This document shows, one piece after another, positions 25,108 through 32,919 of a stretch of DNA of 64,000 nt (positions are counted from its first letter, which is position 1; each line of letters starts with the position of its first letter). The DNA comes from an uncultured Myxococcales bacterium (GTDB taxonomy: Bacteria > Myxococcota > Myxococcia > Myxococcales > Myxococcaceae). Position numbers and translations under genes: made by a program. The notes beneath the pieces are model-generated. The model did not search any database, was not told the DNA's origin, and worked only from the letters and a program-made list of their open reading frames with translations. The stretch spans positions 330,060 through 394,059 of the forward strand of contig CALJKW010000016.1 in the NCBI GenBank assembly GCA_937980205.1, written 5' to 3'.

Positions 25108-25584
25108 TCAGCGGACGTTCAGCTCTTTGCGCAGCCGCTTCGTGAGCTCGAAGTACTCTTGCCGCGAGAACCCCACGTTGAGGATGTGGAAGTCCTTCTT
25201 CGAGAGGCCGACGCACCCGAAGCAGTAGGTGCAGTCCGACAGGTTCTTGCAGAGCACGAGGTACGCCGAGTTGGTGCAGTTCTCGCTCTGCGTGCAGTAC
25301 GCGCACGAGTGCAGCGACTTGCTCTCGACGCAGTGGCTGCAGTTGTTGCACTGCTCGCAGGCCGTGCAGTGCGTGCACTGGTAGCAGGCCTCACAGCCCT
25401 TGCAGAACATGCAGTTCGCGCAGCGCGCACAGTCGGTGCAGTTGTAGCTGCCGGGGTTACCCGCGTCGGCGGAGAAGCCCGCGGTCAACCGGTTCAGCTC
25501 GTCGAGGAACGTGCGGCGATCCAACTTCAGAATCAGCTCTCGAGCCGCGGCGGGGTCGAGGCCGGCCTTCTTGTCCTTGGCCAC
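25108..25584 (-). CDS. Cys-ladder protein, strict CxxCxxC repeat
   Basis: 158 residues from GTG 25584 (VAKDKKAGLDPAAAREL). After an N-terminal helix, residues 49-85 contain 13 cysteines, every third residue without a break (CTDCARCANCMFC...). Further Cys at 94, 97, 103, 112, 118, 121 and 124 make 20 in all. The C-terminus (DFHILNVGFSRQEYFELTKR) is ordinary. Annotation pipelines have called related proteins CaiB/BaiF family, but nothing here resembles that CoA-transferase fold. A repeated, probably metal-binding or Fe-S-like surface is inferred. 72 bases upstream of dabA on the same strand, 37 bases from the divergent uvrD start. Confidence 0.85.
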   Translation of the reverse strand: MAKDKKAGLDPAAARELILKLDRRTFLDELNRLTAGFSADAGNPGSYNCTDCARCANCMFCKGCEACYQCTHCTACEQCNNCSHCVESKSLHSCAYCTQSENCTNSAYLVLCKNLSDCTYCFGCVGLSKKDFHILNVGFSRQEYFELTKRLRKELNVR

Positions 25585-25621
25585 GGCCCCATTCTTAGCC
25601 CAAGGTGATCTATGAGAGCGC

Positions 25622-27658
25622 ATGGATCTTTCGGGGCTCAACGCTCCACAGCGTGAGGCGGTCACCACGACGGAAGGTCCGCTGCTCGTCCTCGCCGGCG
25701 CAGGGTCGGGGAAGACGCGCGTCATCATTCACCGGCTCGCGTACCTGATGCAGAAGCGCAAGGTGCCGGCGACCTCGATTCTCGCCGTCACCTTCACGAA
25801 CAAGGCGGCGAGCGAGATGCGCGAGCGCGCGGTGAAGCTCGCGGGGCTCGCGGCGCGCAAGGTGACGCTCTGCACGTTTCACGCGTTCGGCGCCGAGGTG
25901 ATGCGCGAGCACGCGAGCAAGCTCGGCTTCCCGAAGAAGTTCGCCATCGCCGACATGGGCGATCAGGTCTCGATCATCAAGCGCGCGATGCGCGAGCGGA
26001 ACGTCGACGACCGCGCGTTCGACGCTCGCAAGGTGCTGTCGATCATCTCGCGCGCGAAGAACTCGCGCACCGAGCCGCAGCCGAAGCCCGAAGGGCAGGG
26101 CGACGACTACGACCTCGTCGCGCACCTCGTGTTCCCGCTCTACCAGCTCGCGCTGAAGGCTCAAGGAGCGGTCGACTTCGACGACCTGCTGCTCTTGCCC
26201 GCGCGCCTGTTCGCCGAGTTCCCCCAGGTGAAGAAGCAATACACCGACCGCTTCCGGTACCTGATGGTCGACGAGTACCAGGACACGAACGCAGCGCAGC
26301 TCGAGCTGCTCGTCCACCTGTCGGGGAAAGACAAGAACGTCTGCGTCGTCGGCGACGACGATCAGTGCATCTACAGCTGGCGCGGCGCCGAGGTGCGCAA
26401 CATCCTCGACTTCGAGCGGCACTTCCCCGGCGCGAAAGAGGTCCGGCTCGAGCAGAACTACCGCAGCACCTCGGTCATCCTCGACGCGGCCAACGCCGTC
26501 ATCGCGAAGAACCCGGCGCGCAAGGACAAGCGCATGTGGACCGAGACGCTCGGCGGCGCGGCGATCCAGTCGGTGGTCGCTCCCGACGAGAACGAAGAGG
26601 CGCGCTTCGTCGCGTTCCAGATCAAGAAGGCGGTCGGCCTCGGCACGCCGCCAGAGGACATCGCGGTGCTGTACCGCACCAACGGCCAGTCGCGGCCGAT
26701 CGAAGAGGCCCTGCGCGAGGTCGGCGTCTACTACGAGGTCATCGGCGGCCAGGAGTTCTTCGACAAGCGCGAGGTGAAGGACGTCATCGCCTACTTCAAG
26801 GTGCTCGCGAACCCGCTCGATCAGATCTCGCTGTTGCGCATCGTGAACGTCCCCGCGCGCGGCATCGGAGACGTCACGCTCGAGCGCCTGTCCTCGTTCG
26901 CGCAGGAGACCGGCAAGCCGCTGTGGGACGTCTTGAAGGCCGCGCACGAGGTGCCCGACCTGCCGCGCGGCGCCGCCGAGAAGGTCGCCGAGTTCTGCGT
27001 GCTGATGGAGAAGTACCGCGCGCAGTACGAGAAGGGCCACCTCGGCGCCACCACCCGCGCGCTGCTCGCCGAGATTCAGTTCGCCGACGCCGCCCGCGCG
27101 AGCACGCACTCGATGACGGCGGCCGACAAGAAGATCCGCGCCGTGGAAGACCTCATCAGCTCGCTCGAGTCGTTCGAGCAGAAAGAGGGCGCCCGGGCGC
27201 GGCTGATGAACTACCTGCACCGCCTCTCGCTCGACACCCGCGAGGAAGAGGAAGAGCCCGAGCGCCGCGGCAACGTCACGCTGATGACGCTGCACTCGGC
27301 GAAGGGCCTCGAGTGGAAGCTCGTGTTCCTCATCGGCCTCGAGGAAGACCTGTTGCCCCACTCGGGGATGCAGGGTGAGCCGCCCAACCCCGAAGAGGAG
27401 CGGCGCCTCTGCTACGTCGGCATCACGCGCGCCCGCGACCGCCTCGTGCTGACGCGCGCCGCCCAGCGGGTGAAGCGGGGCAAGGCCGTGCCGCGGACCC
27501 CGTCGCGGTTCCTGCAGGATCTTCCCGAGGCCCTCGTCGAGGTCGTCGACCTGGTCGGTGAGACGGTCGCGCCCGAGCCCGAGCAGCAGACGAAGTTCTT
27601 CGCGGGCTTGCGCGAGAAGCTCAAGGCGCCGCCGAAGCCGCCGCCGACCGGCGGCTGA
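25622..27658 (+). CDS. UvrD/PcrA/Rep-family superfamily 1A DNA helicase
   Basis: 678 residues, full length. Motif Q LNAPQREAVTTT, Walker A AGAGSGKTRV, Ia TFTNKAASEM, II VDEYQDTN, III GDDDQCIYSWRGA, IV LEQNYRST, V TLHSAKGLEWKLVFL and VI CYVGITRARDRL are all intact. 3'-5' helicase in repair and replication restart; UvrD, PcrA and Rep cannot be separated by eye. A helical Glu-rich linker precedes motif V (EEEEEPERRG). Confidence 0.96.
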   Translation: MDLSGLNAPQREAVTTTEGPLLVLAGAGSGKTRVIIHRLAYLMQKRKVPATSILAVTFTNKAASEMRERAVKLAGLAARKVTLCTFHAFGAEVMREHASKLGFPKKFAIADMGDQVSIIKRAMRERNVDDRAFDARKVLSIISRAKNSRTEPQPKPEGQGDDYDLVAHLVFPLYQLALKAQGAVDFDDLLLLPARLFAEFPQVKKQYTDRFRYLMVDEYQDTNAAQLELLVHLSGKDKNVCVVGDDDQCIYSWRGAEVRNILDFERHFPGAKEVRLEQNYRSTSVILDAANAVIAKNPARKDKRMWTETLGGAAIQSVVAPDENEEARFVAFQIKKAVGLGTPPEDIAVLYRTNGQSRPIEEALREVGVYYEVIGGQEFFDKREVKDVIAYFKVLANPLDQISLLRIVNVPARGIGDVTLERLSSFAQETGKPLWDVLKAAHEVPDLPRGAAEKVAEFCVLMEKYRAQYEKGHLGATTRALLAEIQFADAARASTHSMTAADKKIRAVEDLISSLESFEQKEGARARLMNYLHRLSLDTREEEEEPERRGNVTLMTLHSAKGLEWKLVFLIGLEEDLLPHSGMQGEPPNPEEERRLCYVGITRARDRLVLTRAAQRVKRGKAVPRTPSRFLQDLPEALVEVVDLVGETVAPEPEQQTKFFAGLREKLKAPPKPPPTGG

Positions 27659-27689
27659 TCGCGGCGCGCGCAATTTCTGCGCGGGCGCT

Positions 27690-27711
27690 GATCGTTTGAG
27701 GTCAAACGATC
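27690..27711. promoter_or_regulatory. 22-base perfect palindrome upstream of the SulP gene
   Basis: GATCGTTTGA at 27690-27699, two bases GG, and its exact reverse complement TCAAACGATC at 27702-27711. It lies in the 90-base gap between uvrD and the SulP gene. No T-run follows, so it resembles a dimeric repressor site more than a terminator. Confidence 0.55.
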
Positions 27712-27748
27712 GGAGCGTTACAGTGCAGCGCGAAGTCCCGCTCTTTGT

Positions 27749-29512
27749 ATGTTTCGCCGCCGGTACCAGGCCGCTCTCTCGCTTTTCCCGAACGTGGCCT
27801 TCCGCCCGGCGATCGCCCTGCGCGGCGCCCTGAAAGAGGGCTACGGCAGGAAGAGCTTCGTCCAGGACCTCACCGCAGGCGTCGTCGTCGGCGTCGTCGC
27901 GCTGCCGCTCGCGATGGCGCTGGCGATCAACTCCGGAGTCCCTCCGCAGCACGGCATCTACACCGCCATCGTCGCCGGCGCGGTCACCGCGCTGCTCGGA
28001 GGCTCGCGCACGAACGTGACCGGCCCGACGGCGGCGTTCATCGTCATCCTCGCGCCGATCTCGTCGCAGTACGGCGTCGGCGGCCTGATGGTCGCGACGG
28101 TGATGGCGGGGCTGATCTTGTTCCTCATGGGCCTCGTCCGGCTGGGGCGGCTCATCGAGTTCATTCCGCACACCGTGACGACCGGCTTCACCGCCGGCAT
28201 CGCGGTCGTCATCGCCACGACGCAGATCGACAAGGTGTTCGGCCTCGAAGGGAAGTTCCGCGACCACTGGCTCGATCGCGTGACCGATCTCATCGCGGCC
28301 GCGCCCACGGTGAAGTGGCAGGACTTCGGCGTCGCCGTCGTCACGTTCGGGCTGCTGCTCGTGTGGGCGCGGCTCAAGACGCGCGTGCCGGCGCCGGTCG
28401 TCGCGCTGACCGTGGGGACGCTCGCCGGCCTGCTCTGCTCCGCGCTCGGCGCCCCCGTGTCGACGCTGGCGACGAAGTTCAACGGCATTCCCGCGCTGCC
28501 GCCGCTGCCGGTGCTGCCGTGGCACCAGGCCGGGCCGGGCGGGCAGCCGCTCGCGCTGTCGTTCGAGATGCTGTCGGCGCTGGCTCCGAAGGCGATCGCG
28601 ATCGCGATGCTCGGGGCGATCGAGTCGCTCTTGTGCGCGGTCATCGCCGACGGCATGGCCGGGACGAAGCACGACCCCGACGCCGAGCTGATGGCGCAGG
28701 GCGTGGGGAACATCGTGGCCCCGTTCTTCGGCGGCATCGCCGCGACCGGAGCGATCGCGCGCACGGCGACGAACGTGCGGTCGGGCGGGCGGACGCCCGT
28801 CGCGGCGATCGCGCACGCGGTGTTCGTGCTCGTGGCGGTGCTCGCGCTGGCTCCGCTGCTCGGCCACGTGCCGATGGCGTCGATGGCGGCGCTGCTGCTG
28901 CTCGTCGCGTGGAACATGAGCGAGGTGCGTCACTTCGGGCACATCTTGAAGGTCGCGCCGCGCTCGGACGTGCTCGTGCTCGTCATCTGCTTCGGGCTCA
29001 CCGTGCTGTTCGACATGGTGCTGTCGGTGAGCGTCGGCGTCCTGCTCGCCGCGCTGCTCTTCATGCGCCGCATGGCCGAGCTCTCGGGCACGAAGCTGGT
29101 CGCCGACGTGCACCACGAGCACGGGCCGCTGCCGAAGGACGTGCTGTTCTACGAGGTCGACGGGCCGCTGTTCTTCGGCGCGGCCCACAAGGCCATGGAG
29201 GCGCTGACGGCGGTGAACCAGACCGTGCGCGCGGTGGTGCTCGATCTCGAGGGCGTTCCCGCCATGGACGTGAGCGGGCTCGTCGCGTTCGAGTCGGCGA
29301 TCGAGCGCCTGCACGAGCTCGGCGCGTACGTGATCGTCGCCGGCGTGCAGCCGCAGCCGCGCGGCGTGCTCGAGAAGAGCGCGCTGCTGCGGCCGCCGCG
29401 GACCGTGCTGGTGCAGTCGGTCGACGAGGCGCTGAAGCTGGCACGCGAGCGGAGCCAGGAGCCCGAGCCTGTCGCGCGGCCGCCCGCCGCCGCAGCGGTC
29501 ACGCCGCCTTGA
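27749..29512 (+). CDS. SulP-family anion transporter with STAS domain
   Basis: 587 residues with about 12 membrane helices. SulP hallmarks are FVQDLTAGVVVGVVALPLAM, YTAIVAGAVTALLGGSRTNVTGPTAAF and VPMASMAALLLLVAWNMSEV. The C-terminal STAS domain (VLFYEVDGPLFFGAAHKAME, VVLDLEGVPAMDVSGLVAFE) has the conserved Asp-Ser of regulatory STAS proteins. The family exchanges sulfate, bicarbonate (BicA), dicarboxylates (DauA) or chloride; the substrate cannot be read here. It lies close to the Dab operon. Convergent overlap of 14 bases with plsC. Confidence 0.88.
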   Translation: MFRRRYQAALSLFPNVAFRPAIALRGALKEGYGRKSFVQDLTAGVVVGVVALPLAMALAINSGVPPQHGIYTAIVAGAVTALLGGSRTNVTGPTAAFIVILAPISSQYGVGGLMVATVMAGLILFLMGLVRLGRLIEFIPHTVTTGFTAGIAVVIATTQIDKVFGLEGKFRDHWLDRVTDLIAAAPTVKWQDFGVAVVTFGLLLVWARLKTRVPAPVVALTVGTLAGLLCSALGAPVSTLATKFNGIPALPPLPVLPWHQAGPGGQPLALSFEMLSALAPKAIAIAMLGAIESLLCAVIADGMAGTKHDPDAELMAQGVGNIVAPFFGGIAATGAIARTATNVRSGGRTPVAAIAHAVFVLVAVLALAPLLGHVPMASMAALLLLVAWNMSEVRHFGHILKVAPRSDVLVLVICFGLTVLFDMVLSVSVGVLLAALLFMRRMAELSGTKLVADVHHEHGPLPKDVLFYEVDGPLFFGAAHKAMEALTAVNQTVRAVVLDLEGVPAMDVSGLVAFESAIERLHELGAYVIVAGVQPQPRGVLEKSALLRPPRTVLVQSVDEALKLARERSQEPEPVARPPAAAAVTPP

Positions 29513-30263
29513 TGGTGTCGACCGGCGACGGCGCCCCGCGCAGCTCGGCGAGCGTCGCGATCATCTTGTCGCGCACGTGCTCGCGCATCGCCGCGACGTC
29601 GCCGTTGAACTGTTGCGGCTGAATCGGCTCGAGCACGCGCACGATCAGATCTCCCGCCGGAGACACGTCGAGCGCGTTCTTCGCCAGCGTCTTGCCGGTG
29701 CCGTCGAGGACGATCGGGATCACCGGGCAGCCCTTCGCGATCGAGAGGCGAAACGCGCCGTCCTTGAACGCTTTGACCTCGTTGTCCTCGCTGCGCGTGC
29801 CCTCGGGGAAGAGCAGCACGGGGACTCCGCGGTCGAGCCAGGCCTCGCAGGCCGCCATCATCTTCGCGATGCTCTCTTTGTCTCCGCGCACGAGCCGCAC
29901 GTAGCGGTTCAAGCTCATGTTCCAGCCGAGGAACGGAGCCCTGAACATGCTCGCCTTGCTGACCCACTTGTACGGCCGGTAGAGCCCGAAGAGGACGAGG
30001 ATGTCGCCCGACGACTGGTGGTTCGAGACGAGCACGGCGGGCCCGCTCCACGGCAGGCGGTCACGGTGCTCGACCCGGAACTTCCAGCCGAGGTTCACGT
30101 AGACGTACGTCATCGCCCAGAAGCAGGAATACAGGTGGAGGACCTTTCCGTTCCTGTCGAACGGCAACGTGATCAGCCAGATCACCGCCGCGCCGAGGAA
30201 AAAGAAGGCACTCGAGACCGCAAAGAACGTCCAAAAGGCGACCTGGTAGAGGCGGCGGAACAT
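29499..30263 (-). CDS. plsC: 1-acyl-sn-glycerol-3-phosphate acyltransferase (PlsC-like)
   Basis: 254 residues. Membrane-anchoring N-terminus (FWTFFAVSSAFFFLGAAVIW), catalytic NHQSSGD (N-H-x4-D) and the glycerol-phosphate motif FPEGTRSEDNEVKAFKDG. It transfers the second acyl chain to give phosphatidate. The 76-base gap to rplM contains a ribosome site for rplM. Confidence 0.92.
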   Translation of the reverse strand: MFRRLYQVAFWTFFAVSSAFFFLGAAVIWLITLPFDRNGKVLHLYSCFWAMTYVYVNLGWKFRVEHRDRLPWSGPAVLVSNHQSSGDILVLFGLYRPYKWVSKASMFRAPFLGWNMSLNRYVRLVRGDKESIAKMMAACEAWLDRGVPVLLFPEGTRSEDNEVKAFKDGAFRLSIAKGCPVIPIVLDGTGKTLAKNALDVSPAGDLIVRVLEPIQPQQFNGDVAAMREHVRDKMIATLAELRGAPSPVDTIKAA

Positions 30264-30339
30264 GCAAGAAGGAGGGCGGACTTGACCTGACTGCCACTCC
30301 TCTCGTAAGGGGTGCCCCCTTTCAAGGAGCTTTTCAGCA

Positions 30340-30786
30340 ATGTCTCAGAGGACGTACAGCGCCAAGGCGAAGGACATCAAGCGGGCCTGGCACATCGTCG
30401 ACGTGAGCGACAAGGTGCTCGGACGCGCGGCCTCGCAGATCGCGACCCTGCTCAAGGGCAAGCACAAGCCGATGTACACGCCGTCGATCGACACCGGCGA
30501 TCACGTGATCGTGATCAACGCCGCGAAGGTGAAGGTCACCGGCACCAAGGCCGTGAACAAGCTGTATCACCGGCACGTCGTCGCCGGCTTCCCCGGCGGC
30601 CTCAAGACCACCAACTACGAGACGCTGCAGCGTCGGCACCCCGAGGACATCATCCTCAACGCCGTGCGCCGCATGCTCCCGCGCAACGCGCTCGGGCGGC
30701 AGATGATGACCAAGCTCCGCGTTTACGCGGACGACAAGCACCCGCACGCGGCGCAGAAGCCGACCGCGAAGACGGTGGAGGCATAA
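30340..30786 (+). CDS. rplM: 50S ribosomal protein L13
   Basis: 148 residues, with VLGRAASQIATLLKGKHKPMYTP-like core (positions about 28-50), TGDHVIVINAAKVKVTGTK and LPRNALGRQMMTKLRVYAD. Ribosome site AAGGAG 12 bases before the ATG. The preceding leader (30264-30339) has TTGACC at 30282 but no good -10 at proper distance. Four bases separate it from rpsI. Confidence 0.97.
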   Translation: MSQRTYSAKAKDIKRAWHIVDVSDKVLGRAASQIATLLKGKHKPMYTPSIDTGDHVIVINAAKVKVTGTKAVNKLYHRHVVAGFPGGLKTTNYETLQRRHPEDIILNAVRRMLPRNALGRQMMTKLRVYADDKHPHAAQKPTAKTVEA

Positions 30787-30790
30787 CGAC

Positions 30791-31192
30791 ATGGCGAAGG
30801 CGATGAACGACGGTTTCTACGCGACGGGCCGCCGCAAGGAGTCCACGGCGCGCGTCTGGCTCAAGGCCGGCAGCGGCAACATGATCATCAACGGCCGTCC
30901 GATGGAGGAGTACTTCGGCCGCGCGACCTCGAAGATGGTCATCAACCAGGCCCTGCAGGTGCTCGAGCAGATCGGCAAGGTCGACATGACCGTGAACGTC
31001 CGCGGCGGCGGGTTGTCCGGTCAGGCCGGCGCCATTCGCCACGGCCTCTCCCGCGCGCTCTGCGCCATGAACCCCACCTTCCGGCCCGCCCTCAAGAAGG
31101 CCGGCTTCCTCACCCGCGACGCTCGCGTCGTCGAGCGCAAGAAGAGCGGCCAGCCCGGCGCGCGCAAGCGCTTCCAGTTCAGCAAGCGGTAA
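30791..31192 (+). CDS. rpsI: 30S ribosomal protein S9
   Basis: 133 residues, with YATGRRKESTARVWL, GGGLSGQAGAIRHGLSRAL and the basic tail ending KRFQFSKR that reaches the P-site. Cotranscribed with rplM in the order usual in bacteria; terminator at 31213-31244. Confidence 0.98.
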   Translation: MAKAMNDGFYATGRRKESTARVWLKAGSGNMIINGRPMEEYFGRATSKMVINQALQVLEQIGKVDMTVNVRGGGLSGQAGAIRHGLSRALCAMNPTFRPALKKAGFLTRDARVVERKKSGQPGARKRFQFSKR

Positions 31193-31212
31193 TCCGGTTC
31201 TTGCTGAATGCG

Positions 31213-31244
31213 AACGGGCTGCCCGGCGACGGGTGGCCCGTTTT
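31213..31244 (+). terminator. rho-independent terminator of rplM-rpsI
   Basis: Nested hairpin: outer AACGGGC (31213-31219) with GCCCGTT (31236-31242), inner CCCG/CGGG closed by a GCGA (GNRA) tetraloop, followed by a T-run through 31244. 21 bases after the rpsI stop. Confidence 0.85.
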
Positions 31245-31478
31245 GCTTTGCGGGGCGATTCGTTTCATTGGCGCGGTGATGGTTCCTCGCCTGGAGCGAG
31301 AGCGTGGAGGGAGGCGGAGTGGCGCAGCCCCACGGCCTGCTTCGCTGGTGCCGGCGCTCGCGCTGGAGTCCTGGCTGCGGGGAGGACGGCGGCTTCTCTT
31401 CGCGTGGTTGCCCGCGCTCACGTGCCAGTCGGTCGCCGCGACCCCCGCCGTCGGTCACTGCCACGTCGACTTGCTGCG
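31245..31478. other. intergenic spacer without a recognisable gene
   Basis: 234 bases between the two terminators of the convergent rpsI and hisS units (the full gene-free stretch is 343 bases). Short frames occur but have no similarity, ribosome site or plausible composition. Nothing further seen. Confidence 0.6.
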
Positions 31479-31533
31479 TTTTTTCGCGTGCCACGATCCG
31501 TCAGCGCCCCCCGCTGACAGATCGTGGCACGCG
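31479..31533 (-). terminator. long hairpin terminator of hisS
   Basis: On the minus strand a hairpin starts two bases after the hisS stop: CGCGTGCCACGATC (31485-31498) pairs exactly with 31520-31533, then one mismatch, then GTCAGCG (31500-31506) pairs with 31512-31518 around a CCCCC loop. The stem is followed on the minus strand by six Ts (31479-31484). A 14+7 bp stem is unusually long. Confidence 0.88.
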
Positions 31534-31535
31534 AC

Positions 31536-32873
31536 CTACCCGAGCGCCGCCTTGATCGTCTTCGCCAGGTCTTCCCGCTTCACGTCGGACTGCGTGTTCG
31601 CTTTGAGGTCCTTCAGCGCCACCGCCCCACGCTCGCGCTCCTGCTGCGCGTAGATCACCGCGAAGCGGATGCCCACCCGGTCGGCGTACTTCAGCTGCTT
31701 CTGCAGCTTCGCCGGCTCCGGCGCCAGCTCGACGTTCAGGCCCGCTTTGCGCAGCTCCGTCGCGATCGCTCGCGACTCTGCCGCCAGCTCGGGGTCCGCG
31801 ATCGTCACGTACGCCGCGCACGGGTTCGTCGCCTCTTTGATCCGGCCCGCCTCTTTGAGCTGGAAGTACAGCCGCGTCAGGCCGATCGACAGGCCCACCC
31901 CCGGCAGCTTCGACTTCGTGTACAGCCCCGCCAGATCGTCGTAGCGGCCACCGCTGCACACGCTGCCGATGCCCGGGAAGTCGTTCAGCGTCGTCTCGTA
32001 GATGGTGCCCGTGTAGTAGTCGAGCCCGCGCGCGATCGAGAGGTCGATCGCCACGGTCCCCGCGGGCACTCCGAGCGCGCCGATCGAGTCCATCACCGAC
32101 TGCAGCTCGCTCACGCCTGCGGTGAAGAGCTCGTCCGTCACCGGCATCTTCTTCAGCTCGTCGAGGACGTTTTCCTTGATCGAGACGAACTTGAGCAGGC
32201 TGTCGATCGCCGCCGGCTGCATCGCCACCTCGGCGCCGGCCAGCGCCTCGCGCACCTTCGCCTCGCCGATCTTCTCGAGCTTGTCGATCTCGCGCAGCGC
32301 CGCCGCGCGCCGCTCAGGGCTGTCGATGCCGCCGCTGCGCAGGAGCCCATTGAGCAGCTTCCGGTTGTTGATGCGGATCGTGAACGGGCCGAAGTCGAGC
32401 GCGCGGAAGACCTCGCTGATCACCGCCGGCATCTCGGCGTCGTACGCGAGCGGCAACGTGTCCTTGCCCACCACGTCGATGTCGCACTGGTAGAACTCGC
32501 GGTAGCGGCCGCGCTGGTTGCGCTCGCCGCGGTACACGCGCTGGATCTGGTAGCGGCGGAACGGGAACGCGAGCTGGTTCTCGTACTGCGCCACGTACCG
32601 CGCGAGCGGCACCGTGAGATCGAACCGCAGCGCGAGCTCGGGCTTCTTGCCGGCCTCGAGCGACCCGGTCGACTGCAGGAAATAGACCTGCTTCTCCGTC
32701 TCTCCGCCGCTCTTCGTGAGCAGGATGTCGCTGTACTCGAAGACCGGCGTCTCGACGGGCAGGAAGCCGAACCGCTCGAAGCCCTCTTGAATCGTCCGGA
32801 GCATGCGCTGGAACGCAAGCTGGTCGCGCGGAAGAAGCTCGAGGGTGCCGGGTGGGGTGCGCGGTTGAATCAT
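31536..32873 (-). CDS. hisS: histidine-tRNA ligase
   Basis: 445 residues from ATG 32873 (MIQPRTPPGTLELLP); an in-frame ATG at 32885 would add four residues. Class II motifs: motif 2 in RYQIQRVYRGERNQRGRYREF, histidine motif GLDYYTGTIYE, and GVGLSIGLTRLYFQL (motif 3). The C-terminal anticodon-binding domain (YVTIADPELAAESRAIATEL onward) is complete. Own terminator at 31479-31533. Divergent from pilT. Confidence 0.97.
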   Translation of the reverse strand: MIQPRTPPGTLELLPRDQLAFQRMLRTIQEGFERFGFLPVETPVFEYSDILLTKSGGETEKQVYFLQSTGSLEAGKKPELALRFDLTVPLARYVAQYENQLAFPFRRYQIQRVYRGERNQRGRYREFYQCDIDVVGKDTLPLAYDAEMPAVISEVFRALDFGPFTIRINNRKLLNGLLRSGGIDSPERRAAALREIDKLEKIGEAKVREALAGAEVAMQPAAIDSLLKFVSIKENVLDELKKMPVTDELFTAGVSELQSVMDSIGALGVPAGTVAIDLSIARGLDYYTGTIYETTLNDFPGIGSVCSGGRYDDLAGLYTKSKLPGVGLSIGLTRLYFQLKEAGRIKEATNPCAAYVTIADPELAAESRAIATELRKAGLNVELAPEPAKLQKQLKYADRVGIRFAVIYAQQERERGAVALKDLKANTQSDVKREDLAKTIKAALG

Positions 32874-32919
32874 GGCTACACGCACTTACCACGCTCGGAT
32901 GCTACGCTTCTGACCTCCC

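Noticed and set aside
25610..29314. Minus-strand open frame of 1234 codons across uvrD and the SulP gene
   Set aside because: It is antisense to two well-identified genes, is rich in Arg/His and lacks any motif; high GC leaves such shadow frames open.
30282..30310. Promoter for rplM-rpsI from TTGACC at 30282
   Set aside because: No acceptable -10 at 16-18 bases; the only candidate is GTAAGG or TAAGGG.
31201..31653. Plus-strand frames after rpsI
   Set aside because: They run through both terminators and the hisS 3' end, with no ribosome site or similarity.
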